A stretch of DNA of 20,699 nt, taken from assembly GCA_946409855.1 (NCBI GenBank), contig CAMJXZ010000014.1, positions 1 to 20,699 of the forward strand, read 5' to 3'. Positions 6,570 through 13,096 of this stretch are shown here, piece by piece. The notes below the pieces were generated by a model. It made no database searches and was not told the origin of the DNA. It worked only from the letters and a program-made list of their open reading frames with translations. A program made the translations under genes and the position numbers. The stretch is from an uncultured Clostridia bacterium (GTDB taxonomy: Bacteria > Bacillota > Clostridia > Christensenellales > Aristaeellaceae). Position 1 is the stretch's first letter; every line of letters starts with the position of its first letter.

Positions 6570-8027
6570 CTACAGCCACGCGCCTTCATGCGAGAAAATG
6601 ATATCTTTCATGGTTTCGATCCCGCCCTTGAGGTTATACATCGGCCCCTGGTACCCCGCTTCCCGCAGGGTGTTGATCGCCAGAATACTGCGTTTTCCTT
6701 CCCGGCAGACAAACACGGTATCCTGTTCTGGATTCAGCTCGTTCTGCCTGCGGACAAGCTGCCCGATGGGAATCACAAGGGCGTGCGGGAACCGCAGGAT
6801 TGCTCTCTCGTGCGGTTCACGGACATCCACGATGGTCAGCGGATCACCCTGTTCGATTCGTTTGGCCAGCTCTTCCGCTGTAAACCCTTCAATCGGCAGT
6901 TCGGTATCCGATTCTTTCAGGCCGCAGAATTCCTCATAATCGAATTCTTTCACCGAGGTGATGGAAGGCCTGTCTCCGCAGATCGGGCATCGCCTGTTCC
7001 TGGAAACATTCAGAATACCGGAGCGCAGAAACAGGCTGTCGACCGTCAGCAGTTTCCCGTCCAGATGCTCCCCGATCCCGATGATCAGTTTCAGCGCTTC
7101 GTTGGCCTGGATACTGCCGATGATCCCAGGCAGCGGACTGATCGCGCCTCCCTCGGCGCATGTGGGTACCAGGCCGGGGGGCGGGGGAGCGGGAAACGCG
7201 CACCTGTAGCACGGTCCCCCCTTCAGGTTGAATATCCCGACCTGCCCCTCATACTGGTAGATCGCTCCGAATACCAGCGGAATGCCGTGCAGCGCGCACG
7301 CGTCGTTGATCACATACCGAGCCTTATAGTTATCCGTACAGTCGATCACCAGATCATATCCTTCAATGATCCCCTCGATATTATCCGCGTCCACCCGGGT
7401 CGCTTCCGATTCAAACACAATGCTTCTGTTGATATTCCTGACGGTATCCCTTGCGGAGGCCACCTTGGGCCGGTTCAGATCCCTTGCCGAATGAATGACC
7501 TGGCTTTGCAGATTCGGGAGCGTGACTTCATCAAAATCAACCACCTTGATCGTGCCGACCCCGGCCGCCGCAAGGTACTGGATCACCGGTGATCCCAGCG
7601 CTCCGGTGCCGATCACCGCCACCCTTGCCGCTTTGATCCGCTTCTGTCCCTTGACGCTGATCTCTCTCAGCATCAGGTGCCTGCTGAACCGTTCCACGTC
7701 GGTATCGTCAAGCGCGATCTCCCTGCGACGTTCGTCCGGAATAATGCTTTCCTGCGGGACGCCGCCGGCAATCGCCGGCAGCAGCAGCACTTCGCCGCTT
7801 TCAGGAATGCTGCTGTCCCAGAGATATTCTTCCGTTCTGTCCTCTTCTCCGGTATAGATCCGGATGAAGCTCCGGAGGCTTCCCTCTTCGTCAAACAGGA
7901 TCTTCCGCGCATCCGGATACGCTTCCGTAAGCTGTTTCAGAAGTTCCCGGATATTGCCGGCCTGTACTGAGATCTCGGCATTCCTTTCGAAAAAGCCCCG
8001 CAGCGTGGCGGAAATATATACTCTCAC
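6570..8027 (-). CDS. CysO/MoaD-E1-rhodanese fusion (carrier, activator and sulfur donor in one chain)
   Basis: This 485-residue protein fuses three functions. Residues 1-89 are a MoaD/CysO-like beta-grasp domain ending LLLPAIAGG, very like the end of mycobacterial CysO. Residues about 108-350 are a MoeB/ThiF/MoeZ-type E1 domain with GTGALG (140-145), zinc pairs C273/C276 and C347/C350, and candidate Cys290 in VPTCAEGG. Residues about 380-485 are a rhodanese with active Cys441 in CREGKRS. In the known system MoeZ adenylates and sulfurates CysO, Mec+ peptidase releases the product and CysM uses the thiocarboxylate. Here the carrier Gly-Gly is internal (88-89, followed by VPQE), so it would need cleavage, or it acts on another carrier. 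The start is GTG at 8027 with AGGAGG 7 nt upstream, inside the preceding JAMM gene. Confidence 0.92.
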   Translation of the reverse strand: MRVYISATLRGFFERNAEISVQAGNIRELLKQLTEAYPDARKILFDEEGSLRSFIRIYTGEEDRTEEYLWDSSIPESGEVLLLPAIAGGVPQESIIPDERRREIALDDTDVERFSRHLMLREISVKGQKRIKAARVAVIGTGALGSPVIQYLAAAGVGTIKVVDFDEVTLPNLQSQVIHSARDLNRPKVASARDTVRNINRSIVFESEATRVDADNIEGIIEGYDLVIDCTDNYKARYVINDACALHGIPLVFGAIYQYEGQVGIFNLKGGPCYRCAFPAPPPPGLVPTCAEGGAISPLPGIIGSIQANEALKLIIGIGEHLDGKLLTVDSLFLRSGILNVSRNRRCPICGDRPSITSVKEFDYEEFCGLKESDTELPIEGFTAEELAKRIEQGDPLTIVDVREPHERAILRFPHALVIPIGQLVRRQNELNPEQDTVFVCREGKRSILAINTLREAGYQGPMYNLKGGIETMKDIIFSHEGAWL

Positions 8028-8460
8028 TGCCGTCCCTCCTCAGTTTGATAATTACCTCCTCAGCGGCGCCGTCCGGCTCTGCCTTCCGGTATCCCCTGAT
8101 TTGAAGTACCTTTCCCTTTGCAACGGAAAGGATGATATACAATAGCCCGGGGATCATACCCGCATTGTCCTCCTCGGACAGCGCCGCCGCATGATCCGGA
8201 TGGGAATGGAAAACTCCCTGAATGCTCAAACCGTTCGCGGCCGCTTCCTCTTCTGCCCGGTGAACCGCCAGCGGGTCCATGATGAAATGCTTTCCGGTTT
8301 TTTCGGGTCCGGACAGATTCCGCATGATCCGGATTTCACTGATCCCGGTTCTTTCCGCATCCCCGATCAGCAGCCCGCAGCCTTCCTTCGGATAGGTGCG
8401 CCGAACATGTTCCGTCATCCGCTGAAGCACTCCGTCCGTGATTTCCGCCGTGCCGCTCAT
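7891..8460 (-). CDS. JAMM/Mec+-like metallopeptidase (proximal copy)
   Basis: This 189-residue protein carries a full JAMM signature: Glu26 in KEGCGLLIG and H85-S-H87-P then S95 and D98 (HSHPDHAAALSEED). The motif closely resembles Mec+, which cleaves amino acids from CysO-type carriers. The domain proper appears to end near residue 140. The remaining about 48 residues (RRDGSES onward) are encoded in a different frame over the first about 135 bp of the CysO-E1-rhodanese gene and look like an accidental extension. The gene starts with an ATGA overlap with the MetY-like gene, indicating coupling. Its likely substrate is the CysO-like domain encoded next. The family is certain; the substrate is inferred. 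Confidence 0.88.
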   Translation of the reverse strand: MSGTAEITDGVLQRMTEHVRRTYPKEGCGLLIGDAERTGISEIRIMRNLSGPEKTGKHFIMDPLAVHRAEEEAAANGLSIQGVFHSHPDHAAALSEEDNAGMIPGLLYIILSVAKGKVLQIRGYRKAEPDGAAEEVIIKLRRDGSESIYFRHAAGLFRKECRDLSTGRQYPGTSETAYGSVSGCAEDPV

Positions 8461-9701
8461 TGATTCACCCCGTCCCCGGCGCCGGAAACCGCGTCTGTAA
8501 AGTCGCGGATCAGGTCTTCCGCATCCTCGATGCCGACGCTTACCCGAACCATATCGTCATACACGCCTGCTTCTTCCATCTTTTCCCGGCTGGAATGGAT
8601 ATAAAGCGTGGACGCCGGATGAATCACCAGCGTGCGAAGATCTCCGATGTTGCTGGCAATCAGGGCGTATTTCAACCGGTTGATGATCCGGAATGCTTTC
8701 TCCCGGGATCCTGCCCGGAAGGACAGGATCCCGCCGCCCAGGCCCTGCAGTTCCTTCTCTGCCAATTCACGACAGGGACGATCCGGCAGCGTCGGATAAT
8801 TTACCGTGATGCCGGGAATCCGGTCCAGCGCCTGTGCCAGCCGTTCCGCGTTAAAGCAGATTCTCTCCATTCTGAGTCCCAGTGTGTCCAGGCCGATACA
8901 GTTCAGAAAAGCGGTGACCGGCGCCATACATCCGCCGAAATTTTCCCAGATATCCGTACGCAGGCGGATCGTAAACGCCGCTTTCCCGTATTTCCGGAAT
9001 TCCGTCAGCGCTCTGTGCCTGTTAAAATCCCAGGCGAACCTGCCTCCGTCCACAATGATGCCGCCGATCGCGTTTCCGCCTCCGTTCAGGTACTTCGAAG
9101 TGGAATGGATCACGACGTCCGCCCCCAGTGAAAGCGGTCTGGCGATATAAGGCGTTGCCGTAGTGGAATCGACAAACAGGGGGATTCCCGCTTCATGAGC
9201 GATATTTGAAACTCCCGGGATATCCATCACTCGCAGAGACGGGTTTGAGATCAGTTCCCCGAAAACTACTTTGGTCCGTTCTCCGATCAGACCGCCGACC
9301 GCTTCTGCCGTCAGGTGATCTGCAAACACGGTATGGATACCCAGCTTTTCAAGATCCCGGAACAGATCGATCGTTCCGCCGTATAATCCGTTTCCGGCGA
9401 TGATCTCATCCCCGCTTTCGCAAACTGTCAGCAGTGCCGCGGAAATGGCCGCCATGCCGCTGCTGCAGCTGATCGCGGAAAAACCCCCTTCCAGTTCGTT
9501 GATCCGCTGTTCGAATGCGGTCAGCGTCGGATTGCCGATCCTGGAATAGGCATATCCCTTTTTCCTGTGCTGAAAGACGCCCTCAAGGTCCTCCATGCTC
9601 TCATACCGGAATGCCGCCGCCTGGGCAACAGGAGGCAGGATGGCTCCGTCCGCATATCCCGAAACAACCTTCCCGTGAATGAGCTTTGTGTTAAACTTCA
9701 T
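8457..9701 (-). CDS. MetY-like O-acetylhomoserine/O-acetylserine sulfhydrylase (Cys/Met metabolism PLP enzyme)
   Basis: This is a Cys/Met metabolism PLP-dependent enzyme, about 414 residues from the preferred start. The PLP lysine lies in STSKYLNGGGNAIGG, and YSRIGNPT and CSSGMAAISAAL are typical of MetY and related gamma-synthases. MetY enzymes place sulfide on O-acetylhomoserine. In Wolinella a MetY uses a protein thiocarboxylate (HcyS) as sulfur source, with an E1 and a JAMM peptidase as partners, and the same partner types follow here. An upstream ATG would add 15 residues, but only the ATG at 9701 has a good ribosome site (AAGGAG, about 10 nt away). It is the first large gene of the operon, behind the predicted attenuator. 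Cystathionine gamma-synthase or methionine gamma-lyase cannot be excluded by sequence alone. Confidence 0.88.
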   Translation of the reverse strand: MKFNTKLIHGKVVSGYADGAILPPVAQAAAFRYESMEDLEGVFQHRKKGYAYSRIGNPTLTAFEQRINELEGGFSAISCSSGMAAISAALLTVCESGDEIIAGNGLYGGTIDLFRDLEKLGIHTVFADHLTAEAVGGLIGERTKVVFGELISNPSLRVMDIPGVSNIAHEAGIPLFVDSTTATPYIARPLSLGADVVIHSTSKYLNGGGNAIGGIIVDGGRFAWDFNRHRALTEFRKYGKAAFTIRLRTDIWENFGGCMAPVTAFLNCIGLDTLGLRMERICFNAERLAQALDRIPGITVNYPTLPDRPCRELAEKELQGLGGGILSFRAGSREKAFRIINRLKYALIASNIGDLRTLVIHPASTLYIHSSREKMEEAGVYDDMVRVSVGIEDAEDLIRDFTDAVSGAGDGVNQ

Positions 9702-9772
9702 CCTGTCGGCACTCCTTTCGGGGAAATTCATGGCCCGGGGATTCATCCGCGCCGGTCCCTGTACCGTTTCTT

Positions 9773-9806
9773 AAAAAAATCCCGGAGGCTTTCGAGCTTC
9801 CGGGAT
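9773..9806 (-). terminator. Intrinsic terminator in the operon leader (attenuator)
   Basis: The stem ATCCCGGA/TCCGGGAT (8 bp) is followed by a mismatch, a 3-bp GCT/AGC stem and a CGAA loop, then a run of seven U residues in the transcript. It lies 72 nt before the MetY-like start and after the small leader reading frame, so it would stop transcription before the operon. An upstream segment (9885-9896) can pair with its 5' arm and prevent it forming. Confidence 0.88.
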
Positions 9807-9896
9807 TGTGATCCGCAATGCTGATGCGAAAAAACATCACGCTGCTTCCGGGCGTACAGAAAGGCACATGAACGCCCCGGTGATATCACAATCCCC
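9802..9896 (-). promoter_or_regulatory. Predicted antiterminator pairing in the leader
   Basis: GGGATTGTGAT (transcript strand, 9895-9885) is exactly complementary to ATCACAATCCC (9812-9802), an 11-bp match that extends to 13 pairs with one bulge. The downstream element shares its CCC with the 5' arm of the intrinsic terminator, so the two structures exclude each other. The upstream element lies inside the leader reading frame over the Gly-Asp-Cys-Asp codons. A competing local fold (CCCGG with CCGGG, 9899-9876) could sequester it. This is the arrangement of a ribosome-controlled attenuator; no T-box or SAM riboswitch consensus was seen. Confidence 0.65.
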
Positions 9897-9956
9897 GGGA
9901 ATATACATTCGACAGCCTGCCATGCCCGTTTGTCTGTTTTCTTTGGCGCCGAACAT
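9837..9956 (-). CDS. Candidate 39-residue leader peptide rich in Cys and Met
   Basis: An ATG at 9956 has a near-perfect ribosome site (AAGGAGGTG, about 8 nt away) and opens 39 codons ending in TGA. The peptide starts MFGAKENRQTG and ends LSVRPEAA. It contains three Cys at residues 15, 23 and 31, evenly spaced by eight, and four Met, so about 18% of residues contain sulfur. No membrane segment or known domain is recognised. It lies between the operon promoter and the intrinsic terminator, and one arm of the predicted antiterminator falls within it. Ribosome stalling at Cys15 would leave that arm just clear of the ribosome. A role as a cysteine- or methionine-sensing leader peptide is inferred; a functional small sulfur-binding protein is the alternative. 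Confidence 0.6.
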   Translation of the reverse strand: MFGAKENRQTGMAGCRMYIPGDCDITGAFMCLSVRPEAA

Positions 9957-9999
9957 CTTTCTGCACACCTCCTTCCAGTCTGATCGGGTTATGGACGAT

Positions 10000-10029
10000 A
10001 TCTTAACATTATTGACCTACTATGTCAAT
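10000..10029 (-). promoter_or_regulatory. Promoter of the sulfur operon with overlapping dyad operator
   Basis: On the minus strand a consensus -35 TTGACA (10028-10023) and a -10 TAAGAT (10005-10000) are 17 bp apart, a strong vegetative-type promoter. The dyad ATTGAC-N7-GTCAAT (10011-10029) overlaps the -35 and half the spacer, where a bound repressor would block polymerase. Transcription would start about 35 nt before the leader reading frame. No regulator gene is present in the window, so the binding protein is unknown. Confidence 0.75.
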
Positions 10030-10299
10030 TGGTATTTATTCCGCGATATGTATAAAACTTGTTTTTTGCGGGTATCTGCGTATTCCGCGCGAAATCGGGC
10101 ATGATATAAGCTTACAGGCAAATCCGGGTATCCGCAATTGCGGGGCGCCGCATTATATCCCCCCGTTGACAAGGCGGCAGGATCGCATTTTTTTTCGGGA
10201 ATGAACGCATTCCACACATTTTCCACACAATTCCGTGCTATGCTTCTGTTGTGACCGGAAAGGTTTTTCCTGCATTCACCAGCGCTCAGACGTCATGAG
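10030..10299. other. Gene-free stretch with dyads and TTCCACACA repeats
   Basis: No supported gene is seen here. The stretch holds a perfect palindrome CCGCAATTGCGG (10132-10143) and a small dyad GGAATG-AACG-CATTCC (10198-10213). Two TTCCACACA direct repeats (10210-10218 and 10221-10229) are one helical turn apart; the second includes TTTTCCACA, which fits the DnaA-box consensus TTWTNCACA. They precede the integrase relic and may belong to its old promoter or control region. A single DnaA-like box is not evidence of an origin. Confidence 0.4.
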
Positions 10300-10572
10300 G
10301 GTATCAGGAAACGAGAAGATAAAAAATGTTGGGAAGCCCGTTATCATGACGAGAAAGGAAAACGCCATTCGATATACGGGAAGACACAGGTTGAAGTGCG
10401 GAAGCGCCTTGCTGAGGTATTAAAGGAGTCGATGGCCTGGATGACGAGAACCTGACTGTGGGACAATGGCTGGCTATCTGGCAGCATGATTTCCTTGGAA
10501 ATGTTAAAGCTGGGAACCGTAGCAAACTATGAGATGCAGGTACTCGCAAAACTCCATTGAAAAATATTTCGG
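10300..10572 (+). pseudogene. Frameshifted remnant of a tyrosine recombinase (integrase) N-terminus
   Basis: Three plus-strand frames read in sequence give a typical ICE/phage integrase start. The first reads WEARYHDEKGKRHSIYGKT followed by QVEVRKRLAEVLKES (arm-binding domain). After a frameshift near 10430 comes DGLDDENLTVGQWLAIWQHD, and after another near 10515 comes VANYEMQVLAKLH (core-binding domain start). Stops follow each segment and no catalytic domain with its Arg/His/Tyr residues remains. It is the only coding trace on the plus strand and lies directly upstream of the sulfur operon. It is a decayed mobile-element relic, not a functional gene. The exact ends are approximate. Confidence 0.75.
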
Positions 10573-10616
10573 TTAAGGCAAAAGTCCCTTGAAAAATATT
10601 CTTATCATGCAGCAAT

Positions 10617-11609
10617 TCACTTGCTCTGTTCAAACAGCCAGTCGCGGACTGCTTCCAGTTTATATGCGTAATCGAAAGAAGTCATATGCTCACCAGCGCC
10701 AGACATGGCGGTTTGGCCCTCTGCAAGCGTCGTACCTGCTGTGAAGGTGACAAAGTTGGCATTGTTTCCTTCTGCCAGCATAGCGGCCACAGCAGCCTTC
10801 TGGGCTTCTGCGTCATCCTGTGCGCTCCATTCCGAATGGCTGTAAGCGGCGCCATCCGCATCGAACAGAGCCAGAAGCTCTTCCTGGCCGGCGGAAGCCT
10901 TGGGATCACCTGCGGAAACCACGTAAAAGAAGTTTTCCTGTTCCAGTCCGCTCAGCAGGCTGGTATTCCACTGGCTGCCGACGAAGAGATAGGCGGCGAA
11001 AAATTCCGGATATTCAATGCTCAGGTAGAATGAGGTCATGCCGCCCATGGACTGACCGGTCGTATAGATCCGGTTCGTGTCGATGGCGTATGCCTCCGTA
11101 AGCGACTGAAGCAAGCGCATGGCCACGTCGATCTGGCTGGAATGATTGGAATTGTCATCCACCACAGTTTCGGTAAAGACGGGAACGACCACAAAAGCGG
11201 GATGCTTGGTTTGCTCTTCCTCTGTTGCCCAGATAAGGCCGCCCCAACCCTGTGTCAGCACGGCGTCCGTGCCTTTGCCCACAACGCTGGAATCCGGGAT
11301 AAACTGGATCATGGGATAGCGCTTGGTTTCATCACAATTTTCAGGGATATAAAGCTGATACTGCAAACTGGTGCCTGTTTCTGCATCCTCATAAGTGAGC
11401 AGCTGAAACTTGGGAGCAACTTCGATAATCATGGCTTGGAGCGCCGCGTCGCTGGATTTGTCGGTACTGCCGCCGTTGCCGCCTCGCATGCCGCCTTGTC
11501 TGCCACCGGGGCCACCATTACCGCCGCGCCCGCCTGGGCCTTCGGCGAAAGCAGCGCCGACTGCACAGAGAAGCGAAAGGGCAAGCACCAAAGAGATGAT
11601 CTTTTTCAT
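10617..11609 (-). CDS. Secreted alpha/beta hydrolase (esterase-like) with Gly-rich linker
   Basis: About 330 residues. A clear Sec signal peptide (KK, then a Leu/Ala-rich core ending AAFA) is followed by a Gly/Arg-rich linker of about 25 residues and then an alpha/beta-hydrolase domain. The nucleophile elbow is GQSMGG (Ser190 from an upstream Met), with D238 (SAGDPK) and H311 (GAGEHMTS) as likely triad partners. This is typical of extracellular esterase/PHB-depolymerase-like proteins (COG4099 type). An ATG nine bases earlier abuts the Shine-Dalgarno AAAGGAGG, so the ATG at 11609, 9 nt from it, is the better start. No lipobox is evident, so it is probably exported and released or held through the Gly-rich segment. 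The substrate is unknown. It has its own 138-bp upstream gap and is separate from the MATE genes. Confidence 0.85.
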   Translation of the reverse strand: MKKIISLVLALSLLCAVGAAFAEGPGGRGGNGGPGGRQGGMRGGNGGSTDKSSDAALQAMIIEVAPKFQLLTYEDAETGTSLQYQLYIPENCDETKRYPMIQFIPDSSVVGKGTDAVLTQGWGGLIWATEEEQTKHPAFVVVPVFTETVVDDNSNHSSQIDVAMRLLQSLTEAYAIDTNRIYTTGQSMGGMTSFYLSIEYPEFFAAYLFVGSQWNTSLLSGLEQENFFYVVSAGDPKASAGQEELLALFDADGAAYSHSEWSAQDDAEAQKAAVAAMLAEGNNANFVTFTAGTTLAEGQTAMSGAGEHMTSFDYAYKLEAVRDWLFEQSK

Positions 11610-11757
11610 AGGGGACATCCTCCTTTATTGATTTTGATATCCGGTCTTACGCTTTCGCTGCTCGATATCATTCATGTACGCAGTTTATCACAGAAACCTA
11701 AAAATAAATTGAAAAAACGAAAATGATTATTGAATGATAGACCTCAGCCGTTTCCTC

Positions 11758-13095
11758 CTATTTTCGCCTTTCGTTCAGCTTGCGGTAGATTTCCCTGTGG
11801 GTGCTGATGACCGCAAACAGCATGGCGCTGATCTCCGCGATCCACATGGCAAACCAGGCGTACTGGAGGCCCAAAATGGTCTTCAGCAGCGCAAAGCAGG
11901 GCAGCAGCAGAACGACCTGCCGAATGGTTGTGCCGATCATATTGATTGTACCGTTGCCAAGACCTGAAGCGCACAGCCCCAGGATCATGGTTACGGAGGC
12001 CAAGGCAAAGGTAACGCAGATGATGCGGATGGCGGGCACGCCCAGGGAAAGCATTTCCTCGCTGGCGTTGAACAGGCTGAGCAGCGGTCCCGGCAGTGCC
12101 ATGAACAGCGCCGAGAACAGAAACCCCAAGATGATTCCCCATTTCAGCGCGGTTTTCACTGTTTCCCGAATGCGATCCGGATTTTTTGCTCCATAATTAT
12201 ATCCAATGATCGGAAGGCACGCCTGGCCCAGGCCGTTCATGGGCATAAAGAGGAAGCTTTGCAGGCGGAAATACGCGCCGAAGAAAGCCACCGCCGTGCC
12301 CGCACCCAGCAGGGCGTTCATGCCGAAATTCATCACAGAGCCCATGGCCTGCATGATGATGGTGGGAAAGCCCACCTTGTAGATGGCGGCGACGGTGTTC
12401 TTTTCCGGGCGGAAGCCCTTGAAGCTGATTTTCACCTCCGGATTGCGCAGGGTGTTTAGCAAGAGTGCCGCAGCTGCCCCCAGCCATTGACCGATCACCG
12501 TGGCGATGGCAGCGCCCCGGATGCCCATGCCAAAGGTGAAAATGAAGATGGGGTCCAGGATGATATTGGTGCCCGCGCCTACGATCAGGGAGACCATGCT
12601 CAATCCCGTTTTACCGCTGGCCTGCAAAAACCGCTGGATCATGGTTTCCAGGAAGGAGCCGGTGCAAAAGAGCGTCACGATGCGCAGGTAATCGGCGCAC
12701 ATGGCGGCGGTTTCCGCATCCCCTGTCATGGCATTGGCAATGGCATCGGCAAAGAACAAACCCACCACGATGAACAAGAGAGAACTGAGCGCGGCCAGCA
12801 CCAGCCCCGTGGCCGCGCCTTTTGTCACTTCGTCCAGCTTTTTCTGCCCCAACAGCCGGGACAAAAGCGCGTTGATGCCCACCGCTGTGCCAACTCCCAG
12901 GGCGATCATCAGGATCTGTACGGGATAAGCCAGGGATGTGGCGGTCAGCGCCTTTTCCGAAATGCGGGACACATAGATGCTGTCCACAATGTTGTACAGC
13001 GACTGCACCAGCAGCGACAGCATCAGGGGGATCGCCATTGTCAGGAGCAGTTTTGGAATGGACATCACGCCCATTTTGTTTTGCTTTTGCTGCAT
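11758..13095 (-). CDS. MATE-family multidrug/toxin exporter (distal copy)
   Basis: This 445-residue polytopic membrane protein has the MATE pattern of two six-helix halves. The start GVMSIPKLLLTMAIPLMLSLLVQSLYNIVDSIYVSRI is characteristic of helix 1 of clostridial MATE proteins, and the second half repeats it (VGFPTIIMQAMGSVMNFGMN). MATE transporters export cationic or lipophilic compounds using a Na+ or H+ gradient. The start lies 1 bp after the stop of the preceding MATE gene, with AAAGGA 8 nt upstream, so the two are co-translated. The substrate cannot be read from the sequence. The length is normal and no truncation is seen. Confidence 0.93.
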   Translation of the reverse strand: MQQKQNKMGVMSIPKLLLTMAIPLMLSLLVQSLYNIVDSIYVSRISEKALTATSLAYPVQILMIALGVGTAVGINALLSRLLGQKKLDEVTKGAATGLVLAALSSLLFIVVGLFFADAIANAMTGDAETAAMCADYLRIVTLFCTGSFLETMIQRFLQASGKTGLSMVSLIVGAGTNIILDPIFIFTFGMGIRGAAIATVIGQWLGAAAALLLNTLRNPEVKISFKGFRPEKNTVAAIYKVGFPTIIMQAMGSVMNFGMNALLGAGTAVAFFGAYFRLQSFLFMPMNGLGQACLPIIGYNYGAKNPDRIRETVKTALKWGIILGFLFSALFMALPGPLLSLFNASEEMLSLGVPAIRIICVTFALASVTMILGLCASGLGNGTINMIGTTIRQVVLLLPCFALLKTILGLQYAWFAMWIAEISAMLFAVISTHREIYRKLNERRK

Positions 13096-13096
13096 A

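Noticed and set aside
9701..10000. T-box or SAM (S-box) riboswitch in the sulfur operon leader.
   Set aside because: I found no T-box consensus or S-box core motif; the pairing pattern fits leader-peptide attenuation better.
10210..10229. DnaA-box-like TTTTCCACA as a possible origin.
   Set aside because: Only one good match is present and there are no replication genes; an origin is unlikely.
10235..10423. A 62-codon plus-strand frame starting MLCFCCDRKG.
   Set aside because: It is the wrong frame for the integrase remnant, which reads through a different frame from 10300; there is no ribosome site or domain.
10304..10633. A 109-codon minus-strand frame across the integrase relic.
   Set aside because: It has no ribosome site, is antisense to recognisable integrase sequence and shows no domain.
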